Shown here: positions 34,076-42,207 of the stretch, one piece after another
Position numbering within the stretch: the stretch's first letter is position 1
Layout of the letters: each line of letters begins with the position of its first letter
Source: Bog-473 sp963840435
Lineage (GTDB): Bacteria > Actinomycetota > Acidimicrobiia > Acidimicrobiales > RAAP-2
DNA length: 64,000 bases
Assembly: GCA_963840435.1 (NCBI GenBank)
Contig: CAWIYY010000010.1
Coordinates: 732,975 to 796,974, forward strand
Direction of reading: 5' to 3'
Made by a program: the position numbers and the translations under genes
Notes under the pieces: generated by a model
The model's database searches: none
What the model was told of the DNA's origin: nothing
The model's input: the letters and a program-made list of their open reading frames with translations, nothing else

Positions 34076-34292
34076 TCGAAATAGTCCCCGCTTCAGTGGT
34101 TGTTCGAACCGGTCTCTTCATGACGATGCGGTCACGAGAAGGCCAGACACGTGGCATGGCACCTACTCGAATCTAAGCGGTTACCCCCGATTATTCAGAC
34201 CCGTGGGGAATCGTCCTAGCAAGAGTGGGTTGACACCCTGTCGGATCTGTTGGAGCATGCTTCAGCAACCTGCTTAAACGGGAGCGGAAACC

Positions 34293-35551
34293 ATGATGGT
34301 GTCACTCCGGAGCATGCGCAGATCTTCGAGGCATGGTCTTCGTCCGACCAAGGCCCGTCTTGCGAAGGGCTTGGGCACGACGCTCGTGCTTGCTGCTGCG
34401 TTCGTCCCGTTGGGTTCCGGCATCCTGAGATACAGCGCAGCAGCCGCGAGCGGCCTCCCCGGCGTCCCGAGACACGTCAAGGCGATCGGTACCAACACTG
34501 CGATCAACGTGTCGTGGAAAGCGCCAATCAATGAGGGCGGATCACCCATTACGGAGTACTGGGTCTATATCGGGAAAAGGTTCGGCTGCAACACTGCCGG
34601 TTTCCTTGAGGGTCCCACAGCCTGTTCGGTGACTGGTCTCACGAATGGAATGCGATATGCCGTCAGGGTGTTTGCCTCCAACGGTAAGCGCGACGGCGAC
34701 GGCCCATTTTCGAAGAAGGTCAACGCAACGCCCACCAATGTTCAGGATTGCTCGTATCTTGCTCCCTACGCCAACCTTCAAGATTGCGACCTGAATGCAG
34801 CCGACCTTTCAGGGGCGGATCTCGAGGCCGCAAATCTGAGCAACGCCAATCTGACGAACGTCAATTTCTTGAATACAAATCTCGACTACGCCAATCTGAG
34901 CGATGCTGACCTAAGTGGCGACGATGTGACTGCCTATCTCATCTCTGCGAATCTCAGCGGCGCGAATCTCACCGACGCAGACCTAAGCAGCGCCGGGTTG
35001 GGCGGCGTATCTTCGGTGGAATTGTCGGAACTCCTTCTTCGCTGCCGTCGGGGTGGACCCTTCTTGGTGGCTACCTGATCGGTGCCGGCGCAAATCTGAG
35101 TGACGCCGATCTCACGAACTTCAATTTGACTGGGTACAACCTGAACGCGGCAAAGCTCACGGGAGCGAACCTCACGGAAACCAATCTCACGGGAACCGAT
35201 CTCGGATACATCCAATCTGGCGGGATCATCGGTACGCCATACGCGTTACCCGTGGATTGGGAAATCATCAATGGCTATCTCATGGGCCCAGGAGCCTATT
35301 TGGGTGGTGCGGATATGACCGGTTTCAACCTGTCCGATATCGATCTGGACGGCGCGGACTTTCAAACATCCAACCTCACCGACGCCGACTTCACCGACAC
35401 AAACCTCACCGCTGTCAATTTTGCCTCAGCCAACCTGACGGGTGCCACCATGACAGGGGCGAATCTCGGCGGGGCGCTGTGGGAGAACACTACCTGTCCC
35501 GACGGTACCAACAGCGGAGATGACTTAGGTACGTGCACCAACGATCTCTGA
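34293..35551 (+). CDS. Secreted fibronectin-III plus pentapeptide-repeat protein (one frameshift as read)
   Basis: An ATG with GGGAGCGG upstream begins a basic N-terminus followed by a signal peptide (TTLVLAAAFVPLGSGILRYSAAAASG). Residues 50-150 form a fibronectin type III domain (GLPGVPRHVKAIGTNTAINVSWKAP..YAVRVFASNGKRDGDG). From residue 155 on there are A(D/N)LxxADL pentapeptide repeats forming a right-handed beta-helix. Two longer insertions share the pattern GGI.GTP..LP..W...NGYL.GPGA.L. Near 35010 the frame shifts, fitting one missing G in TCGGG. The GC content is visibly lower than that of the neighbours, suggesting acquisition or a different history. Probably extracellular. Confidence 0.8.
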
Positions 35552-35643
35552 TCGGTGTGAGCTGTAGCTGTTGCCCGTGGGGCGTTGTCAACGTTGCCCG
35601 GCGGTGCCAACAAGCACTGGTGGACTGGGCGAGGCGCTGAGAG

Positions 35644-35728
35644 CGGAGGGAGAGGGATTCGAACCCCCGGAAGCTTGCGCCTCGCAGCTTTTCAAGAGCT
35701 GTGCATTCGTCCGCTCTGCCATCCCTCC
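35644..35728 (-). tRNA. tRNA-Ser (anticodon UGA)
   Basis: An 85-base class II tRNA on the minus strand from GGAGGGA (35728) to TCCCTCC with discriminator G. The anticodon arm is CAGCT, loop CTTGAAA, AGCTG, giving anticodon UGA (codon UCA). A long variable arm and GGTTCGAATCC are present. No CCA is encoded. Confidence 0.96.
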
Positions 35729-35743
35729 AGACGGCTCAGCGCC

Positions 35744-36212
35744 TCATGTTAGGTGACCACCCTGTCCGGCCGACCCGTTGGTCCACTCGGCCAGCTCGAC
35801 GACGACGCCCGGCCCGTCGAGGAACACGAGGCGCCGGTCGTGGAAGTCCATGACCTCGTTGCGCGGCGCCACGCCGTTGGCGCCAGGGGCGCGAGCATCC
35901 CGTCGAGGTCGCACACCCGGAAGCAGACGTGGTTGAAGCCGGTCCGGTCCAGCGACCCCGCCCCGTCGTCCACCACCGCGGCCGGACGGTGGAACCGCAG
36001 CAGCTGCACCTCCTGGTGGACCTGGCCGGCGGCCCTCGAGCTCCAGCGTCACGTGGTCCGCCTCCCAGTCGGCGATGCCCATGTAGCGGCCCATCTCTGC
36101 GCCCGAGACCACGACGGCCACCCGCTCGACGAAGCCCAGCAGCCCGAAGAACCGCCGTGCCTCCTCGAGGTCGTCGACCACGACGGTCATGTGGTCGAAC
36201 CCCTCGTTCCAT
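35744..36212 (-). CDS. VOC (glyoxalase-like) protein, frameshifted as read
   Basis: Segments in different frames align in order with one VOC fold: FDHMTVVVDDLEEARRFFGLLGFVE (metal His), GYMGIADWEADHVTLEL, then VQLLRFHRPAA..GFNHVCFRVCDLDGMLAPL, then NGVAPRNEVMDFHDRRLVFLDGPGVVVELAEW with the closing Glu. Frame changes are near 36205, 36025 and 35880; the first two fit an extra base and the third one missing base. The ATG at 36212 is preferred because the strand carrying the metal His precedes the ATG at 36190. Function within the VOC superfamily is unknown. Confidence 0.7.
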
Positions 36213-36236
36213 GCCCCCCCGCCTTGGGGCGGTGCC

Positions 36237-38077
36237 CTACCGCCCTTGGGTGTCGCGGGCCCGGGAACGCAGGCGGCCGCGGATCGCCTGGTCCAGGACC
36301 ACCTTGCGCAAGCGCACCACCTTCGGGGTGACCTCGACGCACTCGTCCTCGGCGATGAACTCGAGCGAGTGTTCGAGCGAGAACGACAGCGCCGGCGTCA
36401 GCCGCTCGAACTCCTCGGCCACCGACGAGCGCATGTTGGTCAGCTTCTTCTCCTTGGTCGGGTTGACGTCCATCTCCTCGGCCCGCGCGTTCTCGCCGAC
36501 GATCATCCCTTCGTAGACCTCTTCGGCCGGCCCGACGATCAGGGTGCCCCGCTCTTGGAGGTTCATGAGGGCGAAGGTCGTCGTCAGGCCCCGCCGGTCC
36601 GCCACCATCGACCCGTTGCGCCGGGTCCGCAGGTCGCCGTGCCACGGCGCCCAGCCGTCGAAGACGTGGTGGAGGATGCCGGTCCCGCGCGTGTCGGTCA
36701 GGAACTCGGTGCGGAAGCCGATCAGCCCGCGGGCCGGCACCCGGTAGTCCAGGCGGACCCAGCCCGTGCCGTGGTTGACCATTTCGATCATGGTGCCCTT
36801 GCGCAGCGCCAGCAGCTGGGTGACGACACCGAGATACTCGTCGGGCACGTCGACCGATCACCCGCTCCACCGGTTCGTGCACCTTGCCGTCGATCTCCCG
36901 GGTCACCACCTGCGGCTTGCCCACGGTCAGCTCGAAGCCCTCCCGTCGCATCGTCTCGACCAGCACGGCCAGCTGCAGTTCGCCGCGGCCCAGTACCTCC
37001 CACATGTCGGGCCGTTCGGTCGTGGCCACCCGGATGGCCACGTTGCCGACCAGCTCGGCGTCGAGCCTGGACTTCAGGAGCCGGGCCGTCAGCTTGGTGC
37101 CCGTCCTGGCCGGACAGGGGCGAGGTGTTGATGCCGATCGTCATGGCCAGGCTGGGTTCGTCGACTGTGATGGCGGGCAGAGCGATCGGGTTGTCGGGGT
37201 CGGCCAGCGTCTCGCCGATGGTGACCTCGGCCAGCCCGGCCACCGAGACGATCTCTCCCGGGCCGGCCGACTCGGCCGGCACCTGGTCCAGGGCCTCGGT
37301 CACGTAGAGCTCGGTGATCTTCGTCTTCTCCACCGTTCCGTCCAGCCGGCACCACCCCACCATGGCTCCCTTGGTGAGCGTGCCGTTGTGCACCCGGCAG
37401 ATGGCCAGCCGCCCCAGGTAGGGCGAGGCGGACAGATTGCACACCAGGCGCCTGCGCCGGCGCTGCCTCCTCGTAGGAGGGCGGGGGTACGTGCTCGAGG
37501 ATGGCGCGGAACAGCGGCTGGACGTTCTCGCCCTCGACGCCGACCTCCTCGCTCACCCAGCCTGCCTTGGCGTTGGCGTAGAGGATGGGGAAGCTGATCT
37601 GGTCCTCGTCGGCGTCGAGGTCGAGGAAGAGCTCTTCGACCTGGTGCACCACCTCGGCGATGCGGGCGTCGGGCCGGTCGACCTTGTTGATGACCAGGAC
37701 CACCGGCAGGCGGGCCTCGAGCGGTCTTGCGCAGCACGAAGCGCGGTCTGGGGCAGCGGGCCTTCCGACGCGTCGACCAGGAGCAGGACGCCGTCCACCA
37801 TGTTCAGTCCCCGCTCGACCTCGCCGCCGAAGTCGGCGTGGCCGGGCGTGTCGACGATGTTGAACTTCACGCCTTCCCAGCGCACCGCCGTGTTCTTGGC
37901 CAGGATGGTGATGCCCTTCTCTCTTTCGAGGTCACCCGAGTCCATGACCCGGTCGGTCAGCTCCTGGTTGGCCCGGAACGCGCCGGTCTGGCGGAGGAGG
38001 GCGTCGACCAGGGTCGTCTTGCCGTGGTCGACGTGGGCCACGATGGCCACGTTTCGGATGTCGTCGCGACTCTTCAT
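36237..38077 (-). CDS. typA: Ribosome-associated GTPase TypA/BipA (several frameshifts as read)
   Basis: Translational GTPase that acts on ribosomes under stress and in subunit assembly. The N-terminus is intact: NVAIVAHVDHGKTTLVDALLRQTG (G1), MDSGDLEREKGITI, and VDTPGHADFGGEVER (G3). Then VLVINKVDRPDARI (G4), domain II (YLGRLAICRVHNGTL, EIVSVAGLAEVTIGETLAD), domain V (MRREGFELTVGKPQVV) and the TypA-specific C-terminus (PARGLIGFRTEFLTDTRGTGIL..MVADRRGLTTTFALMNLQERG) follow in four other frames. Changes are near 37730 (two), 37440, 37110 and 36855. All fit extra bases. Because typA is so widely conserved, these are most likely sequence errors. Confidence 0.9.
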
Positions 38078-38125
38078 GGGGGAGCCAACGATAGAGGACG
38101 GATGCGGCGTCCCCTACGGCGGGCC

Positions 38126-38933
38126 TCAGGCGGCGGGTCGCAACGCGGCGCCCGAGCCTGCCAGCACCTGGCGCGACCGCCTCGGTGGCCAGGGTCAGGA
38201 CGGCCGGTTCGGGCTCGAGCCGGACCCAGTGCCCCGAGTCGGGCCACCAACCCACCACCCGCCCGGGGCGGTCGCCCTCGGCGTTGCGCAGCGACTCGAC
38301 CAGGGTGACGAGCGAGAGCTCGGCCCGGATCGAGGCCCGACGCGGCCCCGTCAGCACCACCAGGCTGCCGCACCCGGAGCGCACCTCGGCCCGGCTGCGC
38401 ACGGCCAGCAGGGCCGAGTGGGGGCTGTCCCACCAGCGGTCCCGGCCGATCACCACCCCGGCGCCGATGGCCCGCCAGTCGAGGGCACACCAGATTCGTG
38501 TCGTCCAGGTCACCGCCTCGGCGCCCACGGCGGCCCGCCCGGCAGGGGGCAACCCGGCCAGCCAGCGGTCGAAGCCCGAGACCGACGGGCTGCCGTCGTG
38601 CACCAACCGGGCGATCTCGGCCGTTCGGACCCGCACGGCGTCGAGCGGCGTCCGGGACTCTCCCGCCACCAGGGAACGCAGTGCGGCCAAGCCCAGCGCC
38701 CGGCGGGCCGTCCGCGCCGACCAGGCGAAGGAGTCCCGCTCGCCCGGCCCGGCGCCGTTCGTGCTCAGGGCCAGGCGGACCTCGTGGTCGGTGACGCGGA
38801 AGGGACCGCCTCCGGCCCGTCGGACTGACAGTCCCGCCAGCGCGTCGCGGGCGTCGGCCAGCGCAGAAGTCCAGGCCACCTCGTCGAGCGGTGGCAGCGG
38901 GGACAGCAAGGCACGGGTCAGCTGTTCAGCCAC
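38126..38933 (-). CDS. Uncharacterised actinobacterial protein (one frameshift near its end)
   Basis: About 268 residues, soluble, Arg/Trp/Leu rich. Distinctive segments are DHEVRLALSTNGAGPGERDSFAWSARTARRALGLAALR, IGAGVVIGRDRWWDSPHSALLAVRSRAEVR and RPGRVVGWWPDSGHWVRLEPEPAVLTLATEAV. Near 38172 one extra C shifts the frame; the restored end is AQVLAGSGAALRPAA with a TGA at 38126-38128. It overlaps the upstream gene by 8 bases and lies 48 bases before typA. I do not recognise a family. The fold may be PD-(D/E)XK-like, judging by the alternating strands and the partner gene, but no catalytic triad is clear. Confidence 0.65.
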
Positions 38934-39792
38934 GCACCGCGTCCGGTCCGGCCAGCCAGGCGCACACGTGCGACGCCATGGCCCGCAGGTGCTCCTCGCG
39001 CACGTCCTCTATTCCGTAGCGCCCCGTGGCCGACTCCAGCAGGGCCAGGCGGAACGGGGGCGTGCCGCTCCGCAGCGTCTCGAGCAAAGCGAGGAAGTGC
39101 AGGGAGCGGCGTTCCCGGGCCGAGGGTCCGCCCGTGGTCAGGCCGAGGGCGCAGAGCGAGGCCACGCCGGGCTGCGGCACGCCGACGAGGAGGTCGGCCA
39201 CGCCGTGCAGCACCACCCGGCCCCCGGCCAGTGGGATGGCGATGCGGTCATCGGTCCGGGGTAGCCAGCCCGGAGCGAACCGCGGCACCAGCCCCGCCAG
39301 CTGGGTGGCATGCGACGCCACCGTCTCGGCCAGCAACGCCCGCTCGGTTCCCGCCAGAGACTCGATCCGTTCCACCAATTCGTCGGAGCCCTCCGCAGCC
39401 AACGCGTCACGCGCGTCACCCCACGGGTCGCCGATCGTCCCGACGTTGACCAGCTGGCGGAAGAGGGCGTGAACGAGGGTGTCGACCAGCAGCTCGTCGC
39501 CCGTCCCGTCGGCCTCGGCCTCCTCGCCCCGATCGCCGATCGCCGACCCCAGAAGCCGCCGTGTCCCGAGCACGAGCGGGCCCGATCCGTCTCCCCGGCT
39601 GGCCACCGCGCCGTAGGCGGCGTCCTCGAGCCAGGCCCGCAGCCCGCCGGCCAGCCCGGGGTCGAACCGAGGCCGCGTGGCGGCGCCGCCCCGCAGGAGC
39701 GAGAGCACCTCGGACCCGCCGGAGACGGACCGTGACCCCGCGCCGACCGGTGCTTCCGGGGTCGGGCGTGGGGCGACGAGGACCATGGCCAT
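38926..39792 (-). CDS. Uncharacterised protein, possibly a degenerate PD-(D/E)XK nuclease fold
   Basis: A 288-residue soluble protein. The C-terminal half has GGRVVLHGVADLLVGVPQPGVASLCALGLTTGGPSARERRSLHFLALLETLRSGTPPFRLALLESATGRYGIEDV. This follows the layout of RecB/Cas4-type PD-(D/E)XK domains (G.iDl......v.v.D.Kt....r....fYal...). The Asp of the first motif is present (VADLL) but the D-x-K motif is replaced by LGLTT, so nuclease activity is doubtful. It overlaps the following uncharacterised gene by 8 bases (same operon). Function unknown; the fold suggestion is weak inference. Confidence 0.65.
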   Translation of the reverse strand: MAMVLVAPRPTPEAPVGAGSRSVSGGSEVLSLLRGGAATRPRFDPGLAGGLRAWLEDAAYGAVASRGDGSGPLVLGTRRLLGSAIGDRGEEAEADGTGDELLVDTLVHALFRQLVNVGTIGDPWGDARDALAAEGSDELVERIESLAGTERALLAETVASHATQLAGLVPRFAPGWLPRTDDRIAIPLAGGRVVLHGVADLLVGVPQPGVASLCALGLTTGGPSARERRSLHFLALLETLRSGTPPFRLALLESATGRYGIEDVREEHLRAMASHVCAWLAGPDAVRG

Positions 39793-39837
39793 GCAGTGTG
39801 CCCACGCGATGTGACAGCTCCTCTACCCTGACGAGTG

Positions 39838-40077
39838 ATGGTCGCCGCCCTCGTCTCCCCGATGTTGGCGACCAACACCGCCTTCGCTGTCGTCTTCGGC
39901 GTCTTCGTCGTGGCCTTCGTGGTGCTGATTGTCCTCACAATCAGGTGGGCCGTGCGTCACGACATGGCGGGGTGGAAGATCTGGCGCAAGGAGCAGGAGG
40001 AGGCGGCCCGCGCCGCCGGCACCCTGCCGCCCGACGGTCCGCCGGCCCGGCCCCGGGGCGGGCGCCCCAGGACATGA
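39838..40077 (+). CDS. Small single-pass membrane protein
   Basis: 79 residues from ATG 39838 (a GTG 3 bases earlier is in frame). Residues 10-35 (NTAFAVVFGVFVVAFVVLIVLTIRW) form one transmembrane helix, followed by a basic/acidic cytoplasmic tail (MAGWKIWRKEQEEAARAAG) and a Pro/Arg-rich end. The stop overlaps the patatin start (ATGA), so it probably works with or near the phospholipase. No family recognised. Confidence 0.75.
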   Translation: MVAALVSPMLATNTAFAVVFGVFVVAFVVLIVLTIRWAVRHDMAGWKIWRKEQEEAARAAGTLPPDGPPARPRGGRPRT

Positions 40078-41349
40078 CGAGCGCCGATCCGCCCCCTGCG
40101 CCGGACGACGGCGGGCTCGACGCCGGGCCCGACGGGGGTTCCGACGGTCACCGCACCGACGGCGACGTGGTCCGCCGCTTCACCGGCTCGGGTTTTTTCG
40201 GCGCCCTCTCGACTCCGGCCGCCGACCGACGCAAGGCCGACCGACACCGCGTCGACCGAAACCGCCGATCGCGCCGGCGATGGTCACGGCACCTGGACCC
40301 GGCGCCTCGGTGCCCGCCTGGGGCTGCGGCAGAGTCCGGCTCCCGCCCCCCACCCCATTCGCACCGCCTTCGTGCTGGCCGGCGGCGGCAGCCGGGGCGC
40401 CGTGCAGATCGGCATGCTCGAGGAGCTGACCCGCCGCGGCATCCGGGCCGACCGCGTCTTCGGCGCGTCGGTCGGCGCCATCAACGGGGCCGCCTACGCC
40501 GGCAACCCCACGCTCGAGGGCATCGCCCATATGGCCGACGTGTGGCTCGGCGTGCGCGGCACCGACATCTTTCCCAGGGCCACCTTCGACGGCCCGTGGG
40601 CCTACTTCCAGAAGCGAGCGGCCGTGCACGCCAACACCGGCGTGCGCAGGATCATCGAGGAGGGTCTCGACTACGAACGGCTCGAGGATGCCAGCATCCC
40701 GGTCGAGGTGGTGACCACATCGCTCACCGACGGGCGCGAGCGCTGGATCGCTCATGGCCCCGCCACCGAGGCCATCCTCGCCTCGTCGGCCATCCCCTCG
40801 ATCTTCCCGCCCGTCACGATCGACGGCGACGTGCTGGTCGACGGTGGCGTCGTCAACAACGTGCCCATCAGCCGTGCCGTGGCCGCCGGCTGCGACCGCA
40901 TCTACGTCCTGCTGTGCGGGCCGTTGCACTACCACCCCCGGCCCCCCCGGCGACCGGCCGAGGCGGCGCTGACCGCGTTCTTCGTGGCCATCCACGCCCG
41001 CTTCGTGCGCGAGCTGACCGCCCTGCCCCCCGGGGTCGAGGTGATCGTCTTCAGCGGCGGCGGTGACCCGTCGGGCCAGTACCGCGACTTCTCGGCCACG
41101 GCCTCCCTGATCGAAGAGGGCCGCGCCGAGGTGCGCGATGTGCTCGACCGCTACATCGGGACGTCGCAGGACCTGGGCCTGCCGCTGGTCAGCCCGCCGC
41201 CTCCTCCCGCCGGACCGATCCCGGCGGCCCTCGAGCCCGCTGGCACCACAACCGCTCCTTCCTCTTCTTCCGCGTCCTCCTCCTTGTCCTCCTCTTCCAC
41301 TTCTTCCATCTCCTCTTCCACGCCCTCTTCCGAACCGGCTGGCCCGTGA
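40074..41349 (+). CDS. Patatin-like phospholipase (one frameshift as read) with poly-Ser tail
   Basis: A Ser-Asp dyad lipid acyl hydrolase. The hydrophilic N-terminal part is about 60 residues. Near 40235 the frame shifts (one extra base), then the patatin domain follows: oxyanion loop GGGSRGAVQIG, nucleophile motif GASVGAING, and the Asp in VDGGVVNNVP. About 280 residues of the domain are intact. The C-terminus is a low-complexity tail of about 30 residues, mostly Ser, encoded by a pyrimidine-rich tract at 41245-41335. The stop overlaps the methyltransferase start (GTGA). Members cleave phospholipids or carry out lipid turnover; the substrate is unknown. Confidence 0.87.
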
Positions 41350-42161
41350 CCCAGGGCGGGGATACGCCGGCCGACGGCTATCTCCTCTCCAACGAGGCCC
41401 CCGAGGCGATGGACCGCTTCGAGGCCTTCGCCCTCCTCTTCGATCCCTCGACCTTCCGCCACCTCGACGGCCTCGGCGTCGACGCCGGCTGGCGGGTCTG
41501 GGAGGTGGGGGCGGGCGGGACCTCGGTGCTCGACCATCTGGCCGCCCGGGTCGGGCCCACCGGGCATGTGCTGGCCACCGACCTCAACGTGTCGTGGGCG
41601 GCTGCGCTGGACGCAGCCAACGTCGAGGTGCGGGTGCACGACGTGGCAGGGGACCCGCCCGCGGAGGGCTCCTTCGACCTGGTGCACGCCCGCCTGGTTC
41701 TGGTCCACGTCCCCGAGCGTGAACGCGCCCTGTCACACATGGTCGGCGCCCTGCGCCCCGGTGGCGTCCTTCTGGTCGAGGACGCCGACCCCGCTCTGCA
41801 GCCCCTGAGCTGCCTGGAGGAGATCGGTCCGGCCCAGGTCCTGGCCAACCGCATCCGCCGCGGCTTTCGGGCTCTGCTGGCCGAGCGGGGTGTCGATCTG
41901 AGGTACGGACGGACGCTGCCCCGGCGCCTGCGTGCCGCCGGCCTGGTGGACGTGGCAGCCGATGCCGCCTTCCCGGTGACCCACCCTGCCTGCAATGCCC
42001 TCGAGACGGCGACCATCAACCTGATCCGGGACCAGCTGCTCGACCACGAGATCGCCACCGAAGCCGAGATCGACGAGCACCTGGACAACGTGGCGGCGGG
42101 CCGGCTCGACCTGACCCAGCCACCGATGATCTCCTGCTGGGGCCGCAAGAACGTCGCCTGA
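41346..42161 (+). CDS. SAM-dependent class I methyltransferase
   Basis: A 271-residue Rossmann-fold methyltransferase. Motif I is VWEVGAGGTSVL, followed by ATDLNVSW, the FDLVHARLVLVHVPER motif IV region and LRPGGVLLVEDADP. The acceptor is unknown. It is translationally coupled to the patatin gene (GTGA). A 46-base gap precedes lhr. Confidence 0.88.
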   Translation: MTQGGDTPADGYLLSNEAPEAMDRFEAFALLFDPSTFRHLDGLGVDAGWRVWEVGAGGTSVLDHLAARVGPTGHVLATDLNVSWAAALDAANVEVRVHDVAGDPPAEGSFDLVHARLVLVHVPERERALSHMVGALRPGGVLLVEDADPALQPLSCLEEIGPAQVLANRIRRGFRALLAERGVDLRYGRTLPRRLRAAGLVDVAADAAFPVTHPACNALETATINLIRDQLLDHEIATEAEIDEHLDNVAAGRLDLTQPPMISCWGRKNVA

Positions 42162-42207
42162 GCGCAGTGGCGTCGCAACCGTCACAGCATCCTGGTGGAA
42201 TGGGAGG

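Noticed and set aside
34780..35480. Periodic pentapeptide coding as DNA repeat
   Set aside because: Periodicity is at the protein level (A(D/N)LxxADL); nucleotide copies differ too much.
35644..35728. tRNA-Ser as an attachment site of an integrated element
   Set aside because: No integrase and no repeated tRNA 3' end was found in the left flank within the window.
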